From Paramarasmius palmivorus (taxonomy: Eukaryota > Basidiomycota > Agaricomycetes > Agaricales > Marasmiaceae), in contig JAYKXP010000029.1 of NCBI GenBank assembly GCA_037176845.1, positions 1 to 64,000 of the forward strand: a DNA stretch of 64,000 nt, given 5' to 3'. Below, piece by piece: positions 24,220 to 36,161 of this stretch. The stretch's first letter is position 1, and each line of letters opens with the position of its first letter. The position numbers and the translations under genes were made by a program. The notes below the pieces were generated by a model. It did not search any database and was not told where the DNA came from. It saw only the letters and a program-made list of their open reading frames with translations.

Positions 24220-24639
24220 ATGTCGCAGCCGCAACAAGAAACTATCATCATCACCATCACAAACCCCATCCCACTACCTCCAGGCTGGATACGACTGTTT
24301 GATACCCAAAAACAGCAATACTACTACGAAAATCGTACCGCGAGTCTCCGAACCTGGATAGATCCTCGTCCATCACCTGTAAACACCAATATGCCACTTC
24401 CCCCTGGATGGGTACAGCGTTTTCACGCTCCGAGCAGGCGATACTGCTATATAAACATCAACCAACGCAAATGGACTTGGACTGACCCTCGTCTACCCCC
24501 TATCAACCCCGCGGTACCACTTCCTGCTGGGTGGCAGAGCATGCTGGATAACAACAACCGCGTTTATTTTTACAATATCAACACGAGGATCGTGACGTGG
24601 AGCGATCCGAGGCTGGCGCACAAGCCTACGCGGTGCTAG
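24220..24639 (+). CDS. Triple WW-domain protein
   Basis: A single-exon, 139-residue protein made almost wholly of three WW domains at about residues 18-50, 57-90 and 97-130. Each has the LPPGW or LPAGW opening, a YYYEN/CYINI/YFYNI strand, and the second Trp followed by DPR (RTWIDPR, WTWTDPR, VTWSDPR). WW domains bind proline-rich motifs such as PPxY. There is no HECT, FF or prolyl-isomerase domain, so it looks like a stand-alone adaptor or a captured WW cassette. It lies tail-to-tail with the large membrane-protein gene (24941-28104). A second, related gene lies beyond that one. Confidence 0.88.
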   Translation: MSQPQQETIIITITNPIPLPPGWIRLFDTQKQQYYYENRTASLRTWIDPRPSPVNTNMPLPPGWVQRFHAPSRRYCYININQRKWTWTDPRLPPINPAVPLPAGWQSMLDNNNRVYFYNINTRIVTWSDPRLAHKPTRC

Positions 24640-24940
24640 TAGGCGACTGCATCGTTGGAGATGCAGATAGACGGCTGAACTAAAGCATGTAAGTATAGTT
24701 AGCGGCTTTCAGCGAAAGGAATGAGCACTTACCGATAGGCTAGAAACGGGAATAGTGACAATTTTAGTTGGCAAGGGAGACCTGCCCTGGGTTGTGGTGG
24801 AATAATTGGAAAGGTTTTGGCATGCCGATACACGAATGATGTAGCTGTAAAGAACGCGGATCAGAATCAAACCCAGCTACATGGTGTAGGCTGTACTTAC
24901 AGATGTTGCCTGATAGTCAAAATGAAACGCGAATTCCTAG
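24640..24940. other. Short intergenic gap
   Basis: About 300 bases between the convergent WW gene and membrane-protein gene; probably overlapping 3' UTRs. Nothing else seen. Confidence 0.4.
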
Positions 24941-27900
24941 TCATGGTTCCTCAGTCCACTTTAAATCCACCAGACCGTGTATTTCCCAGATCCCGAGCTC
25001 CAAGTTGGTAACGTATATTTCTCCAGAGCCTCGAGAAACTCCTGAGAACTCGAAAGTCACACGTTCCGTTGAAAAATCATCGGACTTATCGACGAAGACC
25101 GTGGTAATATCGTCCAATTCATTTGATCTGATTCTTGCCTCGAAACCTGTCGGTTTACCATCTTTCTCTCGCCCATGAAATGTGAGTGTAAGGGTTCCCG
25201 GTCCTGGACAAAAAAACGCGACGAAGGATCTTGCGGTCTCAGCCAATTCGATGGTGTCTCCTTTGACCGTAATCTGGCCTAATTCGTCCCCCTCGAAGCC
25301 TGCTCGATAGACGAAGGAGGAGCCACTTTCTGCCTTGACCTTCCACGCCTCGCGGTTAGCGACGATAGCCTTGCATTGAACCTCGTCACATTCTTCCGAG
25401 AAACTGCATTCCATACCGGAAAGGCAGACAATGTTCGGATTACTTGTGACGAGGTCTTGAACCTCGGTTCGAGTATCGTCTGTGGTGACGGAAGAGCGGA
25501 CAATAACGGTCGTAAGTTCGTTCAACGAGGTCATAACCGTAACAGGAGAATCGACTGCCTGTGAGGTATCCTCGAATTCGGAGTGGGGTACAAATTCGAC
25601 GGCAATACACCGTGTGTTCCTGCGCAATACCTCTGAGGTAAAGCAGTGGATGTAAGGCCCCCAAGAAGCAGAGTCGGGAACATGAGTGGATATCGAGGAT
25701 ATATCATTGACCAACCGCTTTGGATCACGACCAGATTTGAGCCTTTGAAGACGATGAAGCATCAGGTGAAGCATCAGCTCGACCTTTTCTTGTGGAGCTG
25801 GTTTCATGGAGTCTGCATGTTGGTCAAAATCTTCTGCAGATAACCCAGCCATAGCCGGAAGCCACGTGCCCAACGAAGTAAAGTCGCTCAAATGTCTTTC
25901 CAGCTTGTTGATGGACAATACCATATCCCCATTCGATGACAGTGAGGAGACCACGTCGAGCAGCTTTTCAGCTTCCTGGCCAAGATACTCCGACTCCCGC
26001 AGCTGAAGCAGCTTCTGGAGGAGAAAATCCCATTGTTGACCCAATACTTCCTCGCCCTTCCATTGATATCCAATATATCTTGCAGTCGCTCGTTGCTTCT
26101 CCATAAGCACGCGCAGTTGCATCGCTCGCATGCATTCGGGAATCATTTGTCGAGACAAGGAAGAATGGCTGGTCTTGGCAAGGAACGTTTCCCCACGCCA
26201 GACCTGTAATTCTAGGACAAGACTTTCGATGATGAACATGGCCTCACCATGGTGGGATGCGACACGAGAAACAACAGGTTTCTCTCGATACTCTGCGTCC
26301 CTCGCGCTGAGCTCCTGAAGAATAGTCTCTCGGGCATTGCAGTGTCTTGTTTTAGCCGACCATGACATTCGCAGGTCCAAATATTCGCGATCGAGCTTAC
26401 TCAGCTGTTTACTTGTGAGCGGATTCTCTTTGCTAGCATCTTTGATCTGCTGAGCGAGGAGATTCCACTTGACATCCAGGGTATGACGTTGCTCCCCGCC
26501 AAATAGCCGAGTGCTGAGAGATCGTGAGTGGCTTACGACTTCGTGGTAGAGCGGTGTATCCAGAAATGCGTCAACACTCTTGGAGATGAGGTCACCAACA
26601 GTCACCTGCACAGCGCCAGTGTTCGGAACCGTCTCTAGGATAGAAGTGTACACCTCTGACTCCCAAAACGTCAAAGGGGGCCGGGAGTTGGTGAAATAGA
26701 TGGTGGTATACAAAAACTTTTCATCTCCTTTCGCTATGACACTGTAGAGCAGCGTAAGAGCGCTAGATTCCAGCCTCTGGAGAGGTCCTACGAAGGCCGT
26801 TGCGACACTGAGGAAGTCAGATTCGCTGTGAGCGATGAATGCTGATTTAGTGTCAAGCACGGATTTCCTCCGTCTATCGGTGTATATGCCTAAAAGGTGT
26901 CCTTGGTGAGGCGATGTAACGACAGGGAAGAGCGTTTCCACGTCTCTATTCGAGCCAGAGTGATCAAGTGGATGTAGCTGAAGTGACATGGTGAGGCCAA
27001 CACTCTGATCCCAGTGCGGATTTGATCCCCAGAGGAAGATGCGGAGAACTGACAATGCAGTCTCTAGTCCAAACCACACATATGGTGCACTCGGGAGGCC
27101 GGTCTGACCAACAAGACTGAAGCACCCGACATATCCAGCCAAGATCATCGCCATGCCGAGAACTATGACGAGCTGGTAAAGAATAAGATACCAGTCTATG
27201 GCTAGGACTGCAGCTAACTCAGCGTGCTCTTCTGCCGAAAGTGGTACATTTGGCTGCTTCTCCTCGTCAGAAGCAGGCCGTTGGGCATAGAAGAATATCG
27301 ATGTTTTTGGGATACTGATCCGGCTGCGAATACGTTCCTCAAGGACAGTTGACTGGCCAACGATAATGTCATCCTCGAAACCGTGCTTCTTCTGTATCTT
27401 CAACCAAGCGAGGCTGGTATTGACAACATGGTGCATTCGGAGCTGTAGCGCCAGCTGGATGGATATAACGCACAGGAATGATCCAAAGGCACGAAGTAAG
27501 GGATAGATCCATGAAGTTGGACGATCCCATTTGTCATCCATGAGATACAGATACGGGGATAAGCTAAAAATCGCGCTAACGAAGGACGACAGGACGAGCA
27601 TCGTGTTCCATGAAAAAGAGGTGAACTGTGAATCTTGGTCGATCATTCAGGAGTAAGGTATAACAATACTCGACACACCTTTGAACTCTGGGGCTTTCCC
27701 TTGATGGACTTCAAATCAAATCCCTTCACCATGCTCGGATCGTCGATATGTTGCTCCTTGAGAAGTTTTTCGAGCTTTATCTCAGCTCGATACCGCCCAA
27801 CAGACTCGTCCATCGTCACAAGCGACGATACAGAGCCAGGAGTGGCAAATCCAGCAAAGTCCAACCACCGACCTCCATAAAAGGGGAATGTGATGGTTGC

Positions 27901-28104
27901 TAATAGCGTTGTAAACCCCACTTTCACCGTCCCGAGACTCCCAAACAATGATAGCACGGATGCAGCTGCGTATAGGTAACCCTTCTCCAAGGCAGATCCA
28001 ACATGTCTTTCGCACTGTTCAGTGCCGAGAAGGGGAAGGAGCGCTGCTACATCTTGGATACCGCTCGAGAGCGTGTCGCCGATATTGTCCGCCTTGTCAG
28101 ACAT
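24941..28104 (-). CDS. Large multi-pass membrane protein, uncharacterised
   Basis: Two exons. Exon 1 (28104 to about 27670) starts MSDKADNIGDTLSSGIQD and ends PQSSK. An intron of about 50 nt follows, and exon 2 starts FTSFSWNTMLVLSS, giving about 1,040 residues. The first 350 residues hold several hydrophobic segments: YLYAAASVLSLFGSLG, TMLVLSSFVSAIFSL, LLRAFGSFLCVISIQLA and YLILYQLVIVLGMAMILAGY. The remaining two thirds are soluble, helical and then beta-rich near the end. I recall similar hypothetical proteins in agaricomycetes but know no function. The genomic sandwich between two multi-WW genes is suggestive, although I see no obvious PPxY motif cluster in the soluble part. Confidence 0.75.
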
Positions 28105-28804
28105 GAGCAGTGAGAATGAACAGGTGGGTGTGGAGCAAAGGAGCGTAATAGACTGGTGTGGTAAAGCCGTACATAAATGACGGGATCTTCAAATACTCTT
28201 CTGGACGGAGGGGTGAGAACATGGGTCGAAATCCCCGCACATCGACAGAACTCTAAAGGCTTCTGAATACAACTTCAATAAGCGCCCGAACATCAACATA
28301 TTAGGGCAGACTTACCGTAAAATAAGTCGTAATCGGGATATTCACTGGAATAGCCAAAACTCCCCGCTGCAGCTATGCTTCGTCCAGCAACATTGGTATA
28401 CGCGCTTGAGACATCGTCCTTGATGAGGTGGTCGCTGGTTCTTCCACCCAAGTTCCACTCAAAAATCCAATGTATCCACCCGTGGTCTGCTTGACGTTCC
28501 ATTGGAACACAATTCAGTTTGGCAGTCAGACAGGCGCCAATGAAGGTTGAGCTGACTCAGACCTATTTATGCGATCTTGTCAACTTTTACAGGGTTGGAG
28601 AGCCCTACAAAAGGGCAGACTCGAGATTCTGATTCCATCTAGGCATAGCTGGGTAATACGAGGCCGAGGTTGCTGCGTCCATCGGACGCGCACAGGTATG
28701 AATCGTTGAGAATGCCTTGCCCAGCCCTATTGCTGTTGCACGGTTACCATGTGTAGACTCGAGCGCTCGCCGCTGAATCAGATCATCAACAAAGAAGACA
28801 GCTG
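28105..28804 (-). other. Intergenic with a possible small spliced gene (28150-28502)
   Basis: The minus-strand frame 28502-28325 reads MERQADHGWIHWIFEW and on to YDLFYG, ending at a good GTAAGT donor. The sequence after a TTTAG acceptor near 28253 is also open. This could be a small two-exon gene or the 5' UTR region of the membrane-protein gene. No homology is recognised. Confidence 0.25.
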
Positions 28805-28814
28805 TATAATAAAA
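28805..28814 (+). promoter_or_regulatory. TATA-like box of WW-domain gene 2
   Basis: TATAATAAAA about 80 bp upstream of the ATG at 28890, matching the position of the box in the first WW gene. Confidence 0.55.
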
Positions 28815-28889
28815 GGCTAAACGTACTGCATCCTTTTCTCAAGAACCACAGTCTCCCACCACACATACAATACCAACAGCTACTTCATA

Positions 28890-29408
28890 ATGAACGCCAA
28901 ATCTAACCCTTGGAGTAACGAGCCACTGCCACGAGGATGGGAAGAGCGCTTCGATCCACGAAGCGGCGAGTTCTACTACATCAACCACAGCACCCGAACG
29001 TCTACTTGGGTAGACCCTCGTTCGATGCCCTTCGATCCCAGAACACCCCTTCCCCTCGGTTGGGAACAACGAATGACCAGGGAAGGTCGTGCATATTTTG
29101 TCGACCATGACACAAAAACGACGACATGGATCGATCCGAGATTGCCACAGCCCAAGGCACCTCTTCCGCATGGATGGGAGGTTCGAATTAACAAGGGCAA
29201 CCGACTCTATTTCGTCGACCATAACACGAGGACGACAACATGGCAAGATCCGAGATCACCGCCAGTCGACGTGGAGATGGGATGGATGGAAGATGGCAGA
29301 CCATATTTTATTGATCACCGGACGAAGACGACGTCGTGGGAGGTCCCTAGAGGTCCACCGGAGAAGGATTATACGCTTCCGCCACCTAGGGCCTATAGCA
29401 AGCTGTAG
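28890..29408 (+). CDS. Quadruple WW-domain protein
   Basis: A single-exon, 172-residue protein. WW domains lie at about residues 11-44 ([18 protein letters not shown]), 53-86 ([18 protein letters not shown]), 91-124 ([18 protein letters not shown]) and 128-157 ([22 protein letters not shown]). The fourth is shortened at its start and has EVP in place of DPR. The domains look more canonical (YFVDHxTxTTTW) than those of the protein at 24.2 kb and resemble the WW repeats of Nedd4/Rsp5 ligases, but no catalytic domain follows. Probable proline-motif-binding adaptor. Confidence 0.9.
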   Translation: MNAKSNPWSNEPLPRGWEERFDPRSGEFYYINHSTRTSTWVDPRSMPFDPRTPLPLGWEQRMTREGRAYFVDHDTKTTTWIDPRLPQPKAPLPHGWEVRINKGNRLYFVDHNTRTTTWQDPRSPPVDVEMGWMEDGRPYFIDHRTKTTSWEVPRGPPEKDYTLPPPRAYSKL

Positions 29409-30290
29409 GTGATGTTGAGGCAGTGTCGAGGTGATGTGGGGTGATGTTTAGCGAGTTAAAGGCAAATGAGGTGTTCGTGGTACGACCTTAAACCCCAAAG
29501 GAATACGTTTCTGAAAGAAGAGATGAATGCCAGCTGCGTTAGGGTAGTCAACTACTCACAGACTATGAGCAAGTTCATGTTTGCTTCACTCTCACCCTCT
29601 CAGAGCCGCCACCTCCTCCATCTTCCATCAAAGAGTACCTTGCGCTTTATTAGCTCACAATGTCTGAGCGCTGAGCATCTAAACGTCGATGTTCATTTTT
29701 CTTGTCGCTCGAGCGTGTAATTTGCTGCGCGACGGTGGGTGGAACCCATGAGTATGATAATACAGTATGCAAGAAAGCAAATAGAGACATGCCTGGATGT
29801 ACAGAGCAAGAATCCTCAACTATGCCCGAACGTCGAAGTTATATCACTGAGTCTGTGGTGGGAAAGAGAGTGGGAAAGAAGGTCGTGGTAGAAAAAAATC
29901 GGACCGAGATAATCTCTGGACGTAATGACTCCTTCTCGACTACACTCACTACGAGGTGCACCACAATGAGCCTTCGATGAACAATGGTATATCCATCCAA
30001 GAGCACTGTGAAGGAGCATGTAGCTCCCGTGGAATACCTGCGATCCGTGTCATTGTTCGATGGTACGAAAGTCAGTGACTGGTACTAGAATTGAAGGTCA
30101 GTATGTCGCGTTTAGTTCTACAAAATACATGAGACTGAGAGCTTGGATGACCTAGGTTTCCCATCGAGACCACTTATAACGCGTAATAACGGTGTCGGAG
30201 AATGCACTGGCAGCTATTCTGTTGCTCGCCTGCTGGTTCCTCTTTCAACCTGTCCGTTAGCTAGCCTGAAGATGAACTCGACGTACTAGG
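29409..30290. other. Intergenic, no supported gene
   Basis: Short frames only (for example 29702-29980 plus). The right end, from about 30290, is already part of the conserved upstream block shared by the dispersed family. Confidence 0.45.
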
Positions 30291-30380
30291 ACGATGAAAT
30301 GATAGAATCTGTGGTTTTCTTTCCGTTCTCCAGCCTGTCCTGGTCAATGCGTGGGAGTTTTCATTTCTGTGCTGGGTGGC

Positions 30381-30388
30381 TATAAAAT
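30381..30388 (+). promoter_or_regulatory. TATA box of family copy B
   Basis: TATAAAAT, 86 bp before the ATG. The surrounding block (about 30290-30474) is conserved in copies D and E on the other strand. Confidence 0.72.
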
Positions 30389-30473
30389 CCTCGCCTCTCC
30401 ATTTTAGACCCTATTCGCAATCTTTTTTGTGAACCCCCATCATCTCTGCTTGCCAGACGTGAACTGTACTCAA

Positions 30474-31213
30474 ATGCAATCTGCTATGATCTCTGCTATT
30501 TCTACTACCTCTGTCGATGATCTCTTGGTACGTCCCCCTTCTTACATCCCCTGTCTCAAAGATTGATTTTGGATGTCTTACAGCTCACCGAGCTCGAGGA
30601 AGTGGCCGCCGTCGTCAAGAAGCTTCCTTACCTCAACGCCGGGAAAGCTTTTCACTCAATCTTGCGCCCTGCACTCATTGGACGCGAGGACGACGTGTTG
30701 GCCCTCATCAACAGTAAGCTTCCATCTGTATCTGTTGACTTTGTGAAAAAGGGGTCAGCGGAGAAAGTTGAAGCCGGGGACGAGAACGACGATGAGATGG
30801 ACGAAGATGTTGATGACATTGTTGCTGCTCACCATGATCTTTTCTTCTACGAGCAGGAATCTTCGCAAGAGACGACCTCGGCATCGACTACCCCTATTTC
30901 GTGGATCGGCAATTCGACTGTTTCTCCAGCTACACCTATCAAGAAGAACAGTACCTCGACCACCAACACCACCTCAGCGCCTCTCAAATGGATCGGTAAC
31001 TCGACTGTATCGCCGGCGACATCCATCAAGAAAGCCGCTATTCCCAAGCTTTGGTCTGCAACGACCGCCACTCCACCTCGGACTCGACGTAACAAGGAAA
31101 ACATCAAGCCATTAACTGTCTCTGACGACGTGAAGGCCAAAAAGCGTGCACGAAGGGTCACTCCTCCATCGTTGCTCGAAGCCATGCTCAAGAACGACAA
31201 CTTGCCCTTCTGA
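30474..31213 (+). CDS. KEN-box family protein, copy B (intact)
   Basis: Exon 1 30474-30527 (MQSAMISAISTTSVDDLL), GT-AG intron, exon 2 30584-31213; 227 residues. The N-terminal helix region (ELEEVAAVVKKLPYLNAG) is followed by LRPALIGREDDVLALINSKL and an acidic run (EMDEDVDDIVAAHHDLFFY). Two copies of WIGNSTVSPAT(P/S)IKK come next, then RRNKENIKP and a basic tail RRVTPPSLLEAMLKN. TPIKK fits a CDK site and KEN fits an APC/C degron, so a cell-cycle-regulated role is plausible, but that is inference. I do not recognise the family. This copy has no disabling change and may represent the functional parent or an active duplicate. Confidence 0.8.
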
Positions 31214-31675
31214 AGGCTGTGACTGGTTTGATCTACCTTCGCCTCTCCCTGCATTCGCCAGCTGTTGAGGCTCTATGCTGACGGCGGCATCATGTATTCA
31301 GGAACTGATAGATAGATGGTCTGCCCTGACTTACCATTGCCAGGACTTCTCTGTCACGTCAATCCCGAAGGTTCGTCTTTCAGTCGCAGTCAACCTCTCC
31401 CTGCTCATCACCCGCTTCTTCCTGCCAGGAAGCGTCTGGCAGATTCTGTAAGTTTCTCATCTTTTTATGAGCCCTGACTGACGCGGTTCGTCTCAGGAAA
31501 ACGGACATTCGCGGTGAAAACGAAGGATTACTCAAGGTATGAGTTGCACCTATGCTTTTCATAGCTAACCACTGTCTTGCAGCATTTGGGCGGAAGTACG
31601 ATAGGTAGCAAACGTTCTGTTCACAATATATAAAGATATAATTCAATATGACCGCTTGCAAATTCTCCACAATGT
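31214..31675. other. Downstream region of family copy B
   Basis: 3' flanking sequence of copy B. Short frames only, none convincing. Confidence 0.4.
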
Positions 31676-32340
31676 TCAGTCGACTATGCTTCGATAATAC
31701 GGATAGCAAGCATCAGGCAGAACAGGATTGGCAGCGGTCGATGGGTCAATGACAACTTCCATAAAGATCTGGCTTGTTGTTACCGTAATGAGTGTAAATC
31801 GATAGTGTCTAGCAAGCCAACCGCTCCAAGACCAGGGATATGCTATCTTCCCAGTCTTCAAGCTTCAAGCCGCGGTAGCTCACGCAAAATCTGAAACGAA
31901 ATAGTTGATGATTAAAGATAATGAATCTACAATATATGCCTATTCTAGACAAACAAAAAAAGAAAACAAGAGATGAAAAACAATTACGAAGGATCAATTC
32001 CATCGTACGCGACCCAATGAGACAACTAACCACTGAAACCTCTAACGTTTCCAAAATCCAACAGAAAAAGATAAGAAAGAATGTGGGCAATCAAGTCAAG
32101 ATTGAAGGAGAAAGTTGAAAGTCCATTTGCATCATAAAAGTTCGTAAAGCTAGGTACAGATGTGCCTACACCTGAAGTCAGAGATCAGGACAGTTAGCAA
32201 GCGATATTGATGCTTACACACAACAAATATTTTGGTCGTTCGACGACCACGCTGTACACCTAGGAAAAATTAGACTAGGGCTCCGTCGACGGAAGAGACA
32301 CTACTCACAAACATCTTGAAACCGTAGCACTGTCTATTGG
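31676..32340 (-). other. Possible small multi-exon gene, unresolved
   Basis: The frame 31861-31676 reads GKIAYPWSWSGWLARHYR, then TLITVTTSQIFMEVV, and ends YYRSIVD. It looks coding and is preceded by donor- and acceptor-like sites and several tiny open pieces up to about 32340. I could not build one continuous reading frame and do not recognise the protein. Confidence 0.25.
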
Positions 32341-32387
32341 GGCCCCGCAGAACAAGAAAATATAAACAGAAAGCAAAGCACGATTCA

Positions 32388-32936
32388 TTAGTCTCTCCGT
32401 GGTTGTGCATCACCATGGTCCCCGGGGGGTTGAGACTCGGGGTTTGTAGCTGCTGAGGAGATCAGCCAACACAGTGGAGAAATGATGCAGCGTCGAGACC
32501 CACCGTCAGCTTGAGCAGCCTTCTGAAGGAACTCGAGCCGGGCTCGAAGCCTCTCTCGCCTCTCGATAGTCTACAAAGGGATTAGGGTATGTTTCCAACA
32601 ATGAAGCAGGCACCTCACCTTCAAACAAGACTCGGCGGCGGAGAGGTTCATGTTTGATTGTATCAGGTTCGCCAGCTCTCCGAACAAGCCATTCGACTGT
32701 TCGACTCCGTATCGGGCGGCCCTGGAAGACGATAAGTTATTGAGATAAGAACAAGGAGTATCTAAGATGGTCACCCACGTCTGAGTCCTGATAATTAGCT
32801 TCTCGCTTCGGAGAGGCTCTCGTTGTAGAGAGCCGTACTCGGTGAGAATTTCCGTGCGCCGTTGGACATCTGCCAAACGACGCTCGTTTCGTCGTCTTCC
32901 CGCTGCAATTAAGACTTCCATAGGGTAAGAGTACAA
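32388..32936 (-). CDS. Small coiled-coil protein, uncharacterised
   Basis: Four short exons join in frame. The first (to about 32780) encodes MEVLIAAGRRRNERRL and SLQREPLRSEKLIIRTQT. The second encodes RAARYGVEQSNGLFGELA and NMNLSAAESCLK, the third TIERRERLRARLEFLQKAA, and the last a disordered tail ending DAQPRRD with TAA at 32388-32390. The product of about 125 residues is rich in charged helices, suggesting a small subunit of a complex. The start is ATG 32936 or the in-frame ATG 15 bases downstream. Family unknown. Confidence 0.6.
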
Positions 32937-33895
32937 ATACAGAGGAAGGAAAAAGAGAAAGAAAAGAGGGAACGAAGGAACACACGGAACGGAAAATTTT
33001 CAGGCGTCGCTTTTTATAACAGGCGCAGCATGCTTGAAGATAAGCAGTTACGGAAGAGCGTCATTTACTACACTAAATGCGGGTGGCGATGATTCATGAA
33101 CGTGCACTTGGCGGTTGGCTGCAAAATAAGCGTCGAATAAGCGTGGTCGATCAGAGAGTCGATCCACAAATAATGATACATACTTTTTGAATCCCTGTTT
33201 TTGAGTGAGAGGTTATCTTTGAGCAGCCCTTCGTACAGTGAGGCATTTTGCGTTAAAGACATATCGGCGGCAGAGTAACCTAGAGATGAAACAGATATAG
33301 AACAAATTACCATGCGCTGCCCAAAATTATGGAAGAACATAATGCCAAGCATTTGGCCTGTATCCACTTCGCCTCGAACACGTTATTTTAGCTGAGTGTT
33401 CTCCGGCGAAACGAGATTCGTAGTGATGGAGTTTTACATAGGTTGAACACCTTTGTAAGTACTGAATCTGGTCAAGATTCTTGGTATTTCGTCATGCACA
33501 GGTCGTTTAAGCTGTTGAGGGGTGATTCCTTAATGAAAAGCACCAACTTCTTTCCTCGAGAAGCGATGCTAAGCCAGACCGAAGCCAGATATCGGTGATC
33601 GGGGACACCTTGTTCGCGCTGGCCAATTCGCTCCATGGCTCGCGAATTGCGACACCAGCGGATCCCTATTAGATGTTGATAGGAGAACAGTGCTGCGTGC
33701 GCTGAACCCTCTAACGCATGGCAGATAACGGCCCACAATAGAAGTGAAAAGTCACAAAGAAGGCGTGTTTGAATTCTTTGTACACATTGCATCTTGTAAT
33801 TTACGCCAACAACGGAATACCCACCGGCATCGCCTATCGCGGTCGCTTCATCTGAAAGAATGGTCGGCGGAAAACACGATAAAAGTGATCAAAAC
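32937..33895. other. Intergenic, no supported gene
   Basis: Frames 33068-33367 and 33472-33792 (minus) lack domains and intron logic. Nothing else recognised. Confidence 0.45.
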
Positions 33896-35558
33896 TCACT
33901 CATCTTCCTCTGAACTCACTTCCGAACTCTCTGGTGTAGGCTCGTGCACGTGAGGTTGTATACAGACAATGTTGCTTTTCAATCCGTGGCTTGATAGTGT
34001 AGCCAAACCTTCCGCGATAAAGGGATGATTATCGGCGTAAGGTTTCAAGCACTCAAACTTGAGAGACTGGAGCCGCTTGATCGCGGTCCCAGTTCTAGAT
34101 CTGGACTGAGCCATACCAACAAAGAGCACAGCATTGGGTTGGTCTCGCTCCAAGTAACCGCTAATCCTGAGCACAAGGTCAGTCAGATTTGGAAGTATCG
34201 AATCTTCTGATGTATTGGTGGAAGATAAAGTGAGCGCTTGAAGTAAGGCATCCGTGACCAATCCTCTCCGAGAAGCACTGAGCTCAAGATTGGTGATTGT
34301 CGGAAGGAGCGTAAACATGGTAATGAGATCATGTGTAGGGAAAGAGACGCCTTTGAGCGACATCTCAACGACAGGAGGGCGAGAACGTTCGATTAATGGC
34401 AACAGTCCAGACGGGCCAAAGTCTCGACTGCCGGATACGCGGAGAGTGGTGAGACGAGGGAGGCAAAGATGCTCGAAAAATGGCATCATTTGTTTGGCAT
34501 GTATGACCTCTGGATCATCTACAATGACCAACGTACGCACATGAGAGGTGATAACAGGCATTTGGCGTAGGATGGGCCGCCCTATCGGGGCAACAGACGA
34601 GCCTCCTCGCAAATGAAGCTCCGAGAGCTTTGTTGCATCCTTCAAGACCTGCAAGATGACGTGTACATGACTGCTATGCGTGGAGAGTCGTACCAAGCCA
34701 TAGGTATCAAATGAAAGGAGCACCTGACGGCCAGCCCTCCACGTCTCGAGGCGGTTCAACAGCGGTGTCGATATAGTTCGAGAAGCTGATAACAGATCTT
34801 CGAGATCAGTATCGTGACGCTCAGCCCTGGATATCTGCAATGTTTCGATTATGGGCAGCGTATCGGGGAATTCGATGGTATCTCCGACCTGTAGGTGCAA
34901 CATCGCATGCTTCCATCGAGCAATGTGTTTGACGACTTCGGTCAGGACTCGATGATGCAGCTTCCTTGGATAATAGATACGCTTGTCATCGTCATTGCGA
35001 TACCAGGCAAAGTCGCCAGGGGTATCAAAGTAGACGCTGAGAGGCTTCGTTTGCGACCTTTCGAGGCACAGTTTGGTGAATGCACGAATACATCGAGCGG
35101 TAGGTTTGTCGTCATCAACGTAGAAGGCCACTCGGATATTCGACCATAGACTCGGGTCCGAGATAGCCAAGGATCTCCATCGTGAGCAGACGTGGCTGAG
35201 TTGAAGGACAGCGTAGCAGTTTGGGTAGGCGTGGTCTGCAAAGTCCTCGATTGGCCAAGGGCTTTCGCACATGGAGAAAATGTGTAGCAGTAACTCGGAA
35301 GGAAGCCAGCGTATCGAAGGTGTTATCATGCCATGCAACTGCTCCTTCATTGCCCACATCCTTTCCCTTTTCAACTCCACTTCCTGCACAATGTCCCTTA
35401 GTCGACCCAGTGCGGTATCACAGCTAGTGAGCTCTTCGTCTACTTGTCGAAAGAGATGTTTGAAAGCTGGCATTTCGTGATCAAAGGGGATATGATTTGG
35501 GGGGAATGTTATAGTGGGGTCGAGGTTGGTTCGGAGGGTGGAGTGGCATTGGAGGCAT
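33896..35558 (-). CDS. F-box protein with leucine-rich C-terminal region
   Basis: The ORF from ATG 35473 encodes 525 residues. An N-terminal helix (LRDIVQEVELKRERMW) precedes the F-box (IRWLPSELLLHIFSMC and LSHVCSRWRSLAISDPSLWS), followed by irregular leucine-rich segments and an acidic tail (SSEVSSEEDE). F-box proteins recruit substrates to SCF ubiquitin ligases through Skp1. The same frame stays open upstream to about 35588 and encodes PIELCLQCHSTLRTN and ITFPPNHIPFDHEMPAF, which looks like the usual start of agaricomycete F-box proteins. The true start is therefore probably in an exon further upstream, near 35660; I could not fix the splice phase. Confidence 0.88.
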
Positions 35559-35699
35559 AGTTCGATGGGTGACTGAGAGCGGAGAAGTTCTAGTCTTAGA
35601 AAATCAATGAGATATATGCAGTGTAATGCTCACCTCGACGTGGATTTCACCCTTTGTGTTCTCCATGTGAAAAGAGACCACGCGCTCTGGACCTCGCGA

Positions 35700-36161
35700 A
35701 GATTGAATGGAAAAAAAAATGTTCAGGTGCGAGCTCGTTCGGCGATATCGATATCGATGCGACAAGAATCGGATTTTGAAGGCAAACGGCAAGGTGTCAT
35801 TCTGCATGAACCAGAGTTAAAGACAGAGCAGCTACACAGGAACCGTGAATAGCACACCTGTATTGCCCGTTGCAATTACCAGCATTACCAGGCCATTCAT
35901 CCCCAGTTCAATTCCTTACATAACCATACATCGCCGTCTGGCCTAAAGATGTAGAAGAGAAAACAGATTTGACTGCTGTTGTGTGCGGGTGATTGTGTAG
36001 AATGTTGATGGTGGTGTATAAGCGAAAGTCATTATTTACAACAAGATCACATAAACTACAATGAGAGTAACAACAAAGGGAACTATATTAGCTGCCACCA
36101 AAATAACATGTCCAACAGTCAATCCGAATCAAAGTCCAAACATGAAAAACCTGCGCGAAGC
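35700..36161. other. Intergenic between F-box and GMC genes
   Basis: Holds the F-box promoter and the 3' region of the GMC gene. No separate gene is supported. Confidence 0.4.
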
